A stretch of 64,000 bases of DNA. Origin: Microlunatus endophyticus. Its GTDB lineage: Bacteria; Actinomycetota; Actinomycetes; Propionibacteriales; Propionibacteriaceae. Positions 16,755 through 25,589 of this stretch are shown here, one piece after another; positions within the stretch are counted from its first letter, which is position 1, and every line of letters starts with the position of its first letter. The stretch lies in the NCBI RefSeq assembly GCF_014646195.1, contig NZ_BMMZ01000003.1:393976-457975 (forward strand). Reading direction: 5' to 3'. The translations under genes and the position numbers were made by a program. The notes under the pieces were generated by a model. The model searched no databases and was not told the DNA's origin. It saw only the letters and a program-made list of their open reading frames with translations.

Positions 16755-16781
16755 ATTGGACGACACTAGACTATTGTTAGA
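16743..16781. promoter_or_regulatory. Shared divergent promoter/operator with TCTAAC...GTTAGA inverted repeat
   Basis: TCTAAC (16743-16748) and GTTAGA (16776-16781) flank overlapping divergent promoters. The plus promoter is TTGGAC (16756-16761), 16 bases, TAGATG (16778-16783); the minus promoter is TTGACG (16786-16791), 17 bases, TAGTGT (16763-16768). A repressor bound here would block both directions. The adjacent ArsR-like protein is the obvious candidate. Confidence 0.5.
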
Positions 16782-16813
16782 TGAACGTCAAAGGATCCAG
16801 GATTGGAGGACTC

Positions 16814-17125
16814 GTGGGACGGCGACTGCCGCAGCCGACAACCGAATCGATCGACCTGTCGACCGTGCTCGGAGCGCTGGCCGACCCGGTCCGCCTGGAG
16901 ATCATGCGCACGCTCTATCGCAGCGGCGAGCCCCAGAACTGCACGGCACTGGCCAAGGACAGCGGCGTCGAGGTCACCGCCCCGACGATCTCCCACCACT
17001 GGAAGGTGCTCCGCGCGGCCGGCCTGACCACAACCGAGGTGATCGGCCGCAACCGGATCATCGAGATCCGCCACGCCGATCTCGAGGAACGCTTCCCCGG
17101 GCTCCTGCAGGCGGTCCTGAGCTGA
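16814..17125 (+). CDS. ArsR-family winged-helix transcriptional regulator
   Basis: 103 residues from a GTG at 16814, chosen because GGAGG stands five bases before it and the predicted transcript begins near 16790; an ATG at 16781 lies in the -10 box. The fold is classic ArsR: LGALADPVRLEIMRTLY, then CTALAKDSGVEVTAPTISHHWKVLRAAGL as the recognition helix, and a beta-wing (TTTEVIGRNRIIEIR). No metal-binding ELCVC motif is present, so it probably senses an organic ligand or redox state. It is divergent from the MFS exporter it likely represses. Confidence 0.88.
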   Translation: MGRRLPQPTTESIDLSTVLGALADPVRLEIMRTLYRSGEPQNCTALAKDSGVEVTAPTISHHWKVLRAAGLTTTEVIGRNRIIEIRHADLEERFPGLLQAVLS

Positions 17126-17128
17126 TCC

Positions 17129-17650
17129 CTACAGATCCACCCGGGTCTTGTCGCCCACATCCGGCTGGTCCTTGGTGATCATGGCCTTGGCGTACTTAGC
17201 CATCGCGATGATCTTGGGAGTGTCGGTCGACTGCAACTCGGCCGACTCCGCGTGCACCTTGATCAACGCCACCGACGGATCGTCCTGACCCCGTTCGAAC
17301 CAGGCCTGCGCGCCGGCGTTCCACAGATCGTCGATCAAGGCCCGATCCTTGGTGATCGTGGCGGTGCCGGCGATCGACAGGTAGTCGCCACGGCTCTCGA
17401 TCGCGACGTTGACCGCAGGGTTGCGGCGGACCTGATCTGTCTTGTCCGACGGATCAGGACTGAAGAAGTAGAGGTCGCCGTCAAAAGCGCGGCTCTGCAC
17501 CGCGAGCGGACGACTCACCAGCGACCCGTCGGCGGCGATCGTCGTGACGATAGCGATCCGGGCGCGCTCGACGACCTCGGCGATCGCCTGCTTGTCGGCC
17601 TCGACGCGCTCGTCGGTGTTCAGGCTTTCGGCATTGCTCTGGTCGCTCAT
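17129..17650 (-). CDS. Pyridoxamine 5'-phosphate oxidase-fold general stress protein
   Basis: 173 residues. The PNPOx-like split barrel is seen in RIAIVTTIAADGSLVSRPLAVQ, LYFFSPDPSDKTDQVRRNP and VNVAIESRGDYLSIAGTATI, a pattern of the general stress protein 26 group that binds FMN or F420. The N-terminal 30 residues are acidic and probably flexible. It ends three bases from the convergent ArsR gene. The physiological substrate is unknown; members are usually stress-induced. Confidence 0.85.
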   Translation of the reverse strand: MSDQSNAESLNTDERVEADKQAIAEVVERARIAIVTTIAADGSLVSRPLAVQSRAFDGDLYFFSPDPSDKTDQVRRNPAVNVAIESRGDYLSIAGTATITKDRALIDDLWNAGAQAWFERGQDDPSVALIKVHAESAELQSTDTPKIIAMAKYAKAMITKDQPDVGDKTRVDL

Positions 17651-17689
17651 AGACGGGCACTACCCACGCCTCTCTATGACCAATCGGAA

Positions 17690-17714
17690 GGTCCCTGAGC
17701 TTGTCGAAGGGACC
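17690..17714. repeat. Dispersed palindromic repeat, copy A (also terminator-like)
   Basis: A 25-base element with arms GGTCCCT (17690-17696) and AGGGACC (17708-17714), containing the core CCCTGAGCTTGTCGAAGGG (17693-17711). It lies 3 bases beyond the end of the second MFS gene, where it could fold as a terminator. The core recurs inside two genes (20200-20218 and 24434-24452), and a worn copy supplies the C-terminal ALSLSKRT residues of the MFS protein. Confidence 0.75.
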
Positions 17715-17716
17715 GG

Positions 17717-18988
17717 TCACGTGCGCTTGGACAGGCTCAGCGCTCCAACGCTGTGGGAGCGGTGGATCGAGTATGCCCCGCCGGCACCGATCAGCGCCAG
17801 CACGGCGGTCGCGACGAAGACTGACGGGATGCCGAAGTGGCCGCCGGCGAAACCGCCCAGGATCGGGCCGATCACCTGGCCGACGTACTGCGCCGACACG
17901 TTGTAGCCGAGCACCCGCCCGACGACGCGGTCGGGAAGCGACGAACGCAGCGTTGCTGTCACCGTCGGCATCAGGCCGCCCAGCGCCAGGCCCATCGCGA
18001 ACCGCAGCACGCCGAACACCCAGATGTTGCCGGCAAGCGCCTGCAGCCCGAGCAGGATCGCCGCTGCCGTCAGACAGCCGACCAGCACCGGCAATCGGCC
18101 GACCCGGTCGGCCAACCGCCCAAGCCAGGGTGCGGAGATGATCGACCCCGCTGCGCTCAGCGCGAAGACGACGCCGGAGATCACCGAAAGTCCGGCGACC
18201 GAGCCGGTCAGCGCGCGGACGTAGACCGTGACGATCGGCTCCACCGACAGCGTGGCGATCATCAAGATCACCGACATGCCCAGCATCGCCAGCACCAGCG
18301 GTTTGTCGGGTACATCGGCCCAACTCGGCTTGACCGCCTCGGACTTTGCGGCGGGACGAGCCGTACGGTCTTCCTTGATCAGAAACACGGTGGCCAGGAA
18401 CGCCAGGAAGATCAACGCGCCGCTGCCGAAGAAGGTGTTGCGGATGCCGATCAGAGCCGGCGCGATACCGCCGAGCAGCGGGCCGGCGATGTTGCCCGCC
18501 ATGATGCCCGACGACAGGACGCCCAAGGCCCAGGCCCGGCGCCGCTCGGGCGCCTGCGCAGCGACCAGAATCGTTGCACCGGAGGAATAGCCGCCGAGCA
18601 GGCCGACGATCAGCCGCAGTCCCAGCAACTGCCACTGGTCCTGGGCCAGACCGATCGCCGACATCACGATCGCCATCCCGAGGCTTGCCCGCACCAGCAT
18701 CGACTTGCGCCCGTAGCGATCGCCCAGTCGGCCCCAGATCGGCGCCGTCAGACCGGCCGTCACGAAGGTCGCCGAGTAGGTGATGCCGGCCCAGCTGGTC
18801 ACCCGGGCCTGACCCGTCACGCCGAGTTGCTCGATGTAGAGCGGGAGGTACGGCAGCAGCAGGGTCATCGCGATCAGTGTGGTGAACGAGCCACCGACTC
18901 CGACCGCGAGATTTCGCTTCCAGTACGGGTGTTCCGGCTCTCCGGCACGGGCCGACGGCTGCTCGCCGCTACGGGTCTGGTCATTCAT
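17717..18988 (-). CDS. MFS multidrug efflux transporter
   Basis: 423 residues from the ATG at 18988 (a GTG at 18994 is possible). Twelve transmembrane helices; loop motif A is GRLGDRYGRKSML and motif C is GIMAGNIAGPLLGG, which marks drug:H+ antiporters. The N-terminal 25 residues are hydrophilic and cytosolic. The last residues, ALSLSKRT, come from a degenerate copy of the dispersed palindromic repeat, so the protein end has been rewritten by that element. An inverted repeat at 19019-19035 lies about 31 bases upstream and may be its operator. The substrate is unknown. Confidence 0.87.
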   Translation of the reverse strand: MNDQTRSGEQPSARAGEPEHPYWKRNLAVGVGGSFTTLIAMTLLLPYLPLYIEQLGVTGQARVTSWAGITYSATFVTAGLTAPIWGRLGDRYGRKSMLVRASLGMAIVMSAIGLAQDQWQLLGLRLIVGLLGGYSSGATILVAAQAPERRRAWALGVLSSGIMAGNIAGPLLGGIAPALIGIRNTFFGSGALIFLAFLATVFLIKEDRTARPAAKSEAVKPSWADVPDKPLVLAMLGMSVILMIATLSVEPIVTVYVRALTGSVAGLSVISGVVFALSAAGSIISAPWLGRLADRVGRLPVLVGCLTAAAILLGLQALAGNIWVFGVLRFAMGLALGGLMPTVTATLRSSLPDRVVGRVLGYNVSAQYVGQVIGPILGGFAGGHFGIPSVFVATAVLALIGAGGAYSIHRSHSVGALSLSKRT

Positions 18989-19018
18989 GGGCACTCAGAA
19001 CGATGCCATGATCGTCCA

Positions 19019-19035
19019 ATTTGCGAGACGCAAAT
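19019..19035. promoter_or_regulatory. 17-base operator-like palindrome upstream of the MFS gene
   Basis: ATTTGCG-AGA-CGCAAAT, perfect 7-base arms. A weaker neighbour, CTTGAGACAAG, shares the GAGAC centre at 19044-19054. The arrangement suits a MarR or TetR family repressor of the exporter. No such regulator is adjacent. Confidence 0.45.
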
Positions 19036-19057
19036 CTCTTATCTTGAGACAAGTAGG

Positions 19058-19723
<666 letters not shown>

Positions 19724-19761
19724 GGCGCCACCTTATGCAGCGGTGTCCGCGCCGGGCGTTA

Positions 19762-19769
19762 CAACGTTG
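19762..19769. promoter_or_regulatory. LacI-type half-palindrome CAACGTTG upstream of the GH2 gene
   Basis: A perfect 8-base palindrome, CAACGTTG, with an AACGTT centre typical of LacI-family sugar regulators, 33 bases before the GH2 start. A related site precedes the GH78 gene at 26770-26783. Confidence 0.4.
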
Positions 19770-19802
19770 AACCTGTCTCACATTGTTGTTAGCGTTCCGG
19801 CC

Positions 19803-21626
19803 ATGTCCACCTTGCAGAATCCTGGCTCTGACATCCCGAAACCGGAATACCCACGGCCCCAACTCCAGCGGCCGGATTGGCTCAACCTCAACGGCACCTG
19901 GCAGTTCGAGATCGATTCCGGCGACAGCGGCCTGCACCGCGGCCTCCTGGACCGTGACCTGACCGGCGAGATCACCGTCCCCTTCGCCCCCGAGACCGAG
20001 CTCTCCGGGATCGGCAACACCGACTATCTCGAGGTGGTCTGGTATCGCCGCAGCGTCGAGGTCCCCGCCGACTGGTCCGGTCGCCGGGTGCTGCTGCACT
20101 TCGGCGCCGTCGACCACGACACCACGGTCTGGGTCAACGGCCAGGAGGTCGGCCGGCACCGCGGTGGATTCAGCTCGTTCACCTTTGAGATCTCCGCTGC
20201 CCTTCGACAGGCTCAGGGCGCTACCGCGACGATCGTCGTACGGGCGCGGGACCCGCGGGAGGCGATCCAGGCGCGCGGCAAGCAGTCGCTGAATTTCTTC
20301 AACCAGGACTGCCACTACACCCGGACCACCGGCATCTGGCAGACCGTCTGGCTGGAGGCCGTACCGCAGGACTACATCAAGTCGCTGAAGATCACACCGC
20401 AACTGGCGTCCAACTCGTTCCTGGTCGAGACCGCACTCTCGGCCAACCGGACCAACAGCTCTGTCAAGATCACCATCAGCGATCAGGACGGCACCGTCGC
20501 CGAGCAGACCGTACGGGCCGATCTTGATCTTGCTCCGGTGACCCAGCTGAGCATGACGGCCGATCGCGTACGCCCCTGGTCGCCCGAGGATCCGCATCTC
20601 TACGACGTCGTCGTGGAGTTGGTCTCCGGTGATGACTCCGTCGACCGGGTGACCAGCTACGCCGGCCTGCGGTCGGTGTCCCTGGACGGCAAGCAGATCA
20701 AGATCAACGGCAAGCCGGTCTTCCAGCGGCTGGTGCTCGACCAGGGCTACTGGCCCGAGTCCCTGATGACCTCGCCCAGTGACGCCGCGCTGGTCCGTGA
20801 CATCGAGCTGTCACTGGCGGCCGGCTTCAACGGCGCCCGGCTGCACCAGAAGGTCTTCGAGGAGCGGTTCTACTACCACGCCGATCGGCTGGGCTATCTG
20901 GTCTGGGGCGAATTCGGCGACTGGGGTGTCGGCGGCTACGGCCCGGTCGAAGATCATCAGCAGCCGACCCAGTCGGTGATCACCCAGTGGCTGGAGGTCG
21001 TCTCCCGTGACTACAACCATCCGTCGCTGATCGGCTGGTGCCCGACGAACGAGACCTGGCAGCCGCTCATGGACAAGATCACTGTCCTCGACGACGTCAC
21101 CCGCGGCATGTTCCTGGCCACCAAGGCCGCCGACCACAGCCGACCGGTGCTGGATGCCAGCGGCTACTCCCACCGGGTGCCCGAGACCGACGTCTACGAC
21201 AGCCACGACTACGAGCAGGAACCTGACAAGTTCGCCGCCAACCAGGCCGGGCTGGCGCAGGACAAGCCGTACACCAACGACTGGAACGGCCGGACGATCT
21301 CACTCCCCTACACCGGCCAGCCGTACTTCGTCTCGGAGTTCGGCGGCATCTGGTGGAATCCGGACCGGACGAATGTCCAGGGCACCGATCGCAACGAATC
21401 GTGGGGCTACGGTGACCGGGTCGTCGACGAGGAGGGCTTCCAGGAGCGGTTCGCCGGCCTGACCGCCGCGCTGCTCGACGATCCGAACATGTTCGGCTAC
21501 TGCTACACCCAGCTGACCGACGTCTTCCAGGAGGAGAACGGCATCTACCGCTTCGACCGCTCGGAGAAGCTCGACGTCTCGCGGGTCCGCGCGGCCCAGC
21601 TGCGGCCCGCCGCCTACGAGAAGTAG
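19803..21626 (+). CDS. Glycoside hydrolase family 2 enzyme
   Basis: 607 residues from the ATG at 19803; an earlier in-frame start lies inside the divergent kinase and is rejected. The sugar-binding domain comes first (RPDWLNLNGTWQFEID ... WVNGQEVGRHRGGFSSFTF), then the immunoglobulin-like domain, then the TIM barrel. The catalytic acid/base is Glu417 in CPTNETW and the nucleophile Glu512 in FVSEFGGIWW. GH2 includes beta-galactosidases, beta-glucuronidases and beta-mannosidases; the exact specificity cannot be told. No signal peptide, so it acts on imported oligosaccharide. Residues around 133-138 (LRQAQG) are encoded by an in-frame copy of the dispersed palindromic repeat. Confidence 0.9.
   Translation: MSTLQNPGSDIPKPEYPRPQLQRPDWLNLNGTWQFEIDSGDSGLHRGLLDRDLTGEITVPFAPETELSGIGNTDYLEVVWYRRSVEVPADWSGRRVLLHFGAVDHDTTVWVNGQEVGRHRGGFSSFTFEISAALRQAQGATATIVVRARDPREAIQARGKQSLNFFNQDCHYTRTTGIWQTVWLEAVPQDYIKSLKITPQLASNSFLVETALSANRTNSSVKITISDQDGTVAEQTVRADLDLAPVTQLSMTADRVRPWSPEDPHLYDVVVELVSGDDSVDRVTSYAGLRSVSLDGKQIKINGKPVFQRLVLDQGYWPESLMTSPSDAALVRDIELSLAAGFNGARLHQKVFEERFYYHADRLGYLVWGEFGDWGVGGYGPVEDHQQPTQSVITQWLEVVSRDYNHPSLIGWCPTNETWQPLMDKITVLDDVTRGMFLATKAADHSRPVLDASGYSHRVPETDVYDSHDYEQEPDKFAANQAGLAQDKPYTNDWNGRTISLPYTGQPYFVSEFGGIWWNPDRTNVQGTDRNESWGYGDRVVDEEGFQERFAGLTAALLDDPNMFGYCYTQLTDVFQEENGIYRFDRSEKLDVSRVRAAQLRPAAYEK
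20200..20218. repeat. Dispersed palindromic repeat, copy B, inside the GH2 gene
   Basis: CCCTTCGACAGGCTCAGGG, differing by one base from copy C at 24434-24452 and, in reverse complement, from copy A at 17693-17711. It is read in frame as part of ALRQAQGA in the first domain of the GH2 protein, probably in a surface loop. Confidence 0.75.
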
Positions 21627-21682
21627 TCACAGAACAGCAAAACCGCTCCCGGGTCGGGACGGCTGCAGTCCACACTGGCTGC

Positions 21683-22822
21683 ATGTCGTCCCGGCCCGTT
21701 GCTGTCGCCGCCCTGCTGGCCGCCGCCACGGTGCTGGCCGGTTGCACGGGGACGACGATCAAGGACTCACCCGGACCGGCGTGGAGCGCGGTGCAGTTGC
21801 CCGCAGGCGTACGGCCGACCGCCCTCGCCGCCGACCAGGACCTGATCATCGGCGGTCGCCGGGGAGCCGGACCCTGGCTGGCCACCCTGGACGGACATCA
21901 CGCGGTGCACCCGGTGCACCTCGGCATGAACTCCCCCTACTCTGAGATCGCCGAATTCGTCTCGATCGCCGCCTATCACGGCAGAATCGCCGCGCTCGGC
22001 AATGTGCACGGCGGCGCCCACGGCAACTCCCGGTGGACCGTGTGGACCGGCGACACGAGCACGATCACGGAATATCCGCAGACACTGGAGACCTTCGGCG
22101 GTGTCAACGGCGGTGACCTCGAAGCCGTTGTCACCAACAAGAACGGCCCGTTGATCACCGGCAGCTACCGGTTCGGTGACTCGGGCCTGGACGGCGGCAT
22201 CTGGGTCCCCGACCGCAAGCCGGTGGGCAGCCACTGGGCGCAGCCCGATCCGACCGGCACCGATCTGGACACGACGCGTACGACGCTGGTGTCGGTCCAG
22301 GCCGCTGCCGCCGACGCCGAGCACGTGGTGTTGGCCGGATCGACCACCCACCTCGACAGCCGGGTGCATCAGGTGGCCTCGGTCTGGGTCCGGCCCGACC
22401 AGAAGCGGTGGCACCGGATCGAGCTGCCCGGGGCGGGTAACCGCAGCGAAGCACTGAGCATCGCCTGCTGGACCGGTACCGGGCAGACCACCGACTGCCT
22501 GGTCGCCGGGACCTCGGACGGCCGCCTCGCCGCCTGGACGGTGTCCGGCAGCCACGTCGCCCGGATCAACGGACTGCCCGAGGTCCGCGTCGTCCAGGAC
22601 GGTGCCCGGCCGGCTGCCATCGGTCGTCCCGGCCTCCGCGCGATCGCCTACGACGGCGACGCCGACACCGGACTGCTCTACGAGTCCGCCGGCCGCTGGC
22701 TACGGGGCGTCGGTCCGCACGGCAAGCCGATGAGCGGGGTCGCGCAAGGGCAACAGGCCTACGTCATCACCCAGGCCGGAGACCGCCGCACCCTGAGCCG
22801 TACGACGCTGCCGGCGGCATAG
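21683..22822 (+). CDS. Lipoprotein with beta-propeller-like repeats, function unknown
   Basis: 379 residues. A lipoprotein signal peptide ends in LAGC (lipobox cysteine at residue 20), so the mature protein is membrane-tethered outside the cell. The rest is hydrophilic with recurring short strands (PLITGSYRFGDS, HVVLAGSTTHLDS, DCLVAGTSDGRLAAW), suggestive of a beta-propeller of WD or YVTN type. I recognise no catalytic motif. It follows the GH2 gene in the same direction after 56 bases, possibly co-transcribed. A ligand-sensing or scaffold role would be a guess. Confidence 0.65.
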   Translation: MSSRPVAVAALLAAATVLAGCTGTTIKDSPGPAWSAVQLPAGVRPTALAADQDLIIGGRRGAGPWLATLDGHHAVHPVHLGMNSPYSEIAEFVSIAAYHGRIAALGNVHGGAHGNSRWTVWTGDTSTITEYPQTLETFGGVNGGDLEAVVTNKNGPLITGSYRFGDSGLDGGIWVPDRKPVGSHWAQPDPTGTDLDTTRTTLVSVQAAAADAEHVVLAGSTTHLDSRVHQVASVWVRPDQKRWHRIELPGAGNRSEALSIACWTGTGQTTDCLVAGTSDGRLAAWTVSGSHVARINGLPEVRVVQDGARPAAIGRPGLRAIAYDGDADTGLLYESAGRWLRGVGPHGKPMSGVAQGQQAYVITQAGDRRTLSRTTLPAA

Positions 22823-22834
22823 ATCGCGCCGAAC

Positions 22835-22863
22835 AAACAGCACTGCACAGATATCTGCTGTTT
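22835..22863. promoter_or_regulatory. Inverted repeat upstream of the ATP-grasp operon
   Basis: AAACAGCA (22835-22842) and TGCTGTTT (22856-22863) are perfect complements 13 bases apart, and CAGATATCTG (22848-22857) is a perfect palindrome between and overlapping them. The element lies 12 bases after the lipoprotein stop and 45 bases before the ATP-grasp gene. It could end the first transcript or be an operator. Confidence 0.45.
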
Positions 22864-22908
22864 ACAGATGCAATGCGGCTGTAACGCGGGCGGGGCTACT
22901 GTCCGATC

Positions 22909-24603
22909 ATGGCTGACCTGTTCGACTCCTACGAACTCGCCGGGAGTTGGGACGAGACCTTCGCGTCCGCAGATTCGCCCCGCCCGTCGTACGAGTCGAT
23001 CCTGACCGCGCTGCAGCCGTTGGGTGCCGCCGAGCTCCAGCCGCGCGTCGACGCGCTGGCCCGGACCTTCATGAATCGCGGCGTCACCTTCGCCTACGAC
23101 GGGCAGGAGCGGCCCTTCCCGACCGACATCGTGCCGCGGGTGATCGACGCCGACGAGTGGGATCTGATCGACCGCGGCGTCCAGCAGCGGGTGCGGACGC
23201 TGGAGGCGTTCCTGGCCGATGTCTACGGCCCCGGCCAGGTCCTGGCGGACGGCATCGTGCCGCGCGAGGTGGTGCTGACGTCCAACCACTTCCACCGCGA
23301 GAGCTTCGGCATCGAACCACCCAATGGCGTACGGATCCACGTCTCCGGCATCGACCTGATCCGCGACACCGAGGGCACCTTCCGAGTGCTGGAGGACAAC
23401 GTCCGGATCCCCAGCGGGGTCAGCTATGTGATCGAGAATCGGCACGCACTCACCCAGGTGCTGCCGGAGGCGTTCGCCAGTTCGCGGGTGCGGCCGGTCT
23501 CCGACTACGCCAACCGGCTGCACGCCGCCCTGCGGGCCGCAGCTCCCTACGGCGTCGACGACCCGACCATCGTCGTGCTCACACCGGGCGTGCACAACTC
23601 CGCCTATTTCGAGCATGCTCTGCTGGCCCGGCAGATGGGCGTCGAGCTGGTCGAGGGCCGCGATCTCTTCTGTGCCGGCAACCGGGTCTTCATGCCCACC
23701 ACGGCCGGCGAACGACCGGTGCACGTGATCTACCGCCGGGTCGACGACGAATACCTGGATCCGGTGCAGTTCATGCCCGGGTCGGTGCTCGGCTGCCTCG
23801 GGCTGGTCAACGCGGCCCGCGCTGGGCACGTGGTGCTGGCGAATGCGATCGGCAACGGCGTGGCCGATGACAAGTTGATCTACAGCTACGTGCCGGATCT
23901 GATCCGCTACTACACCGGCGAGGAACCGATCCTGCCCAATGTCGAGACCTATCGGCTCGGTGATCCGGACGCCCGCGAGTACGTCCTGGACCGGCTTGAT
24001 CAACTCGTGCTGAAGCCGGTCGACGGCTCGGGCGGCAAGGGTCTGGTGATCGGTCCGCAGGCGGACGAGCGCACCCTGGACGTGCTGCGCCGCAAGGTGA
24101 TCGCCGATCCACGGGCCTGGATCGCCCAGCCGGTGATCTCGATGTCGACGGTGCCGACCTTCGTCGGCGACGCCTTCCAGCCACGTCATGTTGATCTTCG
24201 TCCGTTCGCGGTCAACGACGGGGAGAAGGTCTGGGTGCTGCCGGGCGGGCTGACTCGGGTCGCTCTCGGCGAGGGGCAGCTGGTGGTCAACTCCAGTCGC
24301 GGTGGTGGGTCGAAGGACACCTGGGTGCTGGCGGCCGGCGAGGAGCGTACGGTCTCGGTTGATCTTGGTGATCTTTCCGAGGCGGCCGCCGAGCACCCGA
24401 CTCTGCCGGAGCTGTCCGACGGCGACGTCGAGGCCCTTCGACAAGCTCAGGGATCGTGGGGCCAGGCCCAGGGATCGTGGGGGCAGGCCCGGGATTCGTG
24501 GGTACAGGCCAACGGAACATTCGATTCGATGGACGACGAGTTCGCGCCGCGGGACTTCGGCCCGGCCGGGTCGTCGTCGGCCCAGCAGCAACAGCAACAG
24601 TGA
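22909..24603 (+). CDS. Circularly permuted type 2 ATP-grasp protein
   Basis: 564 residues. It matches the DUF404/DUF407 family: NRGVTFAYDGQERPFPTDIVPR, RVLEDNVRIPSGVSYVIENR, LVEGRDLFCAGNRVFMPT and QLVLKPVDGSGGKGLVIGPQ, whose glycine-rich loop binds ATP. The family is predicted to ligate amino acids or amines in peptide-like products. The next two genes encode its usual partners, alpha-E and a transglutaminase-like protease. The last 90 residues are odd: a dispersed palindromic repeat (24434-24452) leads into three 7-residue tandem repeats (residues 514-534, QGSWGQA type), followed by a Gln-rich end. The tail is probably disordered and strain-specific. Confidence 0.9.
   Translation: MADLFDSYELAGSWDETFASADSPRPSYESILTALQPLGAAELQPRVDALARTFMNRGVTFAYDGQERPFPTDIVPRVIDADEWDLIDRGVQQRVRTLEAFLADVYGPGQVLADGIVPREVVLTSNHFHRESFGIEPPNGVRIHVSGIDLIRDTEGTFRVLEDNVRIPSGVSYVIENRHALTQVLPEAFASSRVRPVSDYANRLHAALRAAAPYGVDDPTIVVLTPGVHNSAYFEHALLARQMGVELVEGRDLFCAGNRVFMPTTAGERPVHVIYRRVDDEYLDPVQFMPGSVLGCLGLVNAARAGHVVLANAIGNGVADDKLIYSYVPDLIRYYTGEEPILPNVETYRLGDPDAREYVLDRLDQLVLKPVDGSGGKGLVIGPQADERTLDVLRRKVIADPRAWIAQPVISMSTVPTFVGDAFQPRHVDLRPFAVNDGEKVWVLPGGLTRVALGEGQLVVNSSRGGGSKDTWVLAAGEERTVSVDLGDLSEAAAEHPTLPELSDGDVEALRQAQGSWGQAQGSWGQARDSWVQANGTFDSMDDEFAPRDFGPAGSSSAQQQQQQ
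24434..24452. repeat. Dispersed palindromic repeat, copy C, inside the ATP-grasp gene
   Basis: CCCTTCGACAAGCTCAGGG, read in frame as LRQAQG. The last bases of the element are also the start of the following 21-base tandem repeat, which suggests the tandem array grew from the edge of the inserted element. Confidence 0.75.
24448..24510 (+). repeat. Three 21-base tandem repeats coding QGSWGQA-type heptapeptides
   Basis: Units at 24448-24468, 24469-24489 and 24490-24510. Units 1 and 2 differ at one base; unit 3 is diverged (RDSWVQA). The 21-base period keeps the frame. Confidence 0.85.
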
Positions 24604-24620
24604 CCGAGCGAGGGGAAACC

Positions 24621-25589
24621 ATGGATGCGCCGTTGCACAGCGGATTGCTTCGCCGGATCGCCGAGTCGGTGTTCTGGATCGGCCGCTATCTCGAGCGGTC
24701 CGACGTCACGGCCCGCACCCTCGACGTGCACCTGCGGCTGCTGGTCGAGGATCCGTGGGCCGAGGAGAATGCCGCCTGCCGGTCACTGCTGGGGATCATG
24801 GGCATCGAGGTGCCCGACGGCGAGCCGATCGGCAGCGTCGGCGTTCTTGATCAACTCGCCTACTCCCCTGCCGCGACCTCGATCAACGGTGCGATCACCG
24901 CGGCCCGGGAGAATGCCCGCGGTGCCCGGGAGATCCTGTCCAGCGAATTCTGGTCCAGCCTCAATACCACCTGGCTGACCCTGCCGGAGGTACGCCGCAG
25001 GTCGGAGATCCTCGGCTCGCACGTCTTCTTCTCCTGGGTCCGCGAGCAGACCGCAACCCTGGCCGGCATCGTCGACCTGACGATGAGCCGCGACGACGCC
25101 TGGCGGCTGCTGGTGCTCGGCCGCAACCTCGAACGGGTCGACATGACCGCCCGGCTGCTGATGACCAGGGCACTGCCCGGTGCTCCCGGCCGAGGCCAGC
25201 CGTCCTGGATGGCGTTGCTGCTGTCCTGCGGCGCCAACGAGGCCTTCCTGCGCAGCTACCGGGCCGAGGTCGAAGAGGCGTCGGTGATCGAGTTTCTGTT
25301 GCTGGACAGGCTTTTCCCGCGCTCGGTGTTCTCCGCATTGTCGACCGCGGAGGAATGTCTGGCGGAGCTGGATCCCGAGCAGACCCGGGTCGGCGTGCAC
25401 GATTTCGCCCGCCGCCGGCTGGGCCGGACGCGTACGCTGCTGGAGTATCGCAGCACCGAGGATCTGCTCTCCAACCTGCCCGGACTGCTGCGTGATCTTG
25501 AGCGGACCTGCTCCGAGGTCAGTGATGCGGTGGCCAGCCGCTTCTTCCAGGCAGCGCGGGCGATGGCCTGGGCGCAGGAAGGAGCCTGA
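24621..25589 (+). CDS. Alpha-E domain protein
   Basis: 322 residues, almost entirely helical, from the ATG at 24621 with GAGGGGAAA upstream. It opens with LLRRIAESVFWIGRYLERSD, the signature of the alpha-E (DUF403) family, and later has DDAWRLLVLGRNLERVDMTARL, a second copy of the ARLLE/ERxD-type motif. The biochemical function of alpha-E is unknown. It nearly always accompanies circularly permuted ATP-grasp and transglutaminase genes, as here. It overlaps the transglutaminase start by one base (TGATG), and 17 bases separate it from the ATP-grasp stop. Confidence 0.9.
   Translation: MDAPLHSGLLRRIAESVFWIGRYLERSDVTARTLDVHLRLLVEDPWAEENAACRSLLGIMGIEVPDGEPIGSVGVLDQLAYSPAATSINGAITAARENARGAREILSSEFWSSLNTTWLTLPEVRRRSEILGSHVFFSWVREQTATLAGIVDLTMSRDDAWRLLVLGRNLERVDMTARLLMTRALPGAPGRGQPSWMALLLSCGANEAFLRSYRAEVEEASVIEFLLLDRLFPRSVFSALSTAEECLAELDPEQTRVGVHDFARRRLGRTRTLLEYRSTEDLLSNLPGLLRDLERTCSEVSDAVASRFFQAARAMAWAQEGA

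Noticed and set aside
22759..24597. 612-codon open frame antisense to the ATP-grasp gene
   Set aside because: It mirrors a well-supported gene in GC-rich DNA, its product is rich in Arg/His/Asp/Gly with no domain, and it has no ribosome binding site.
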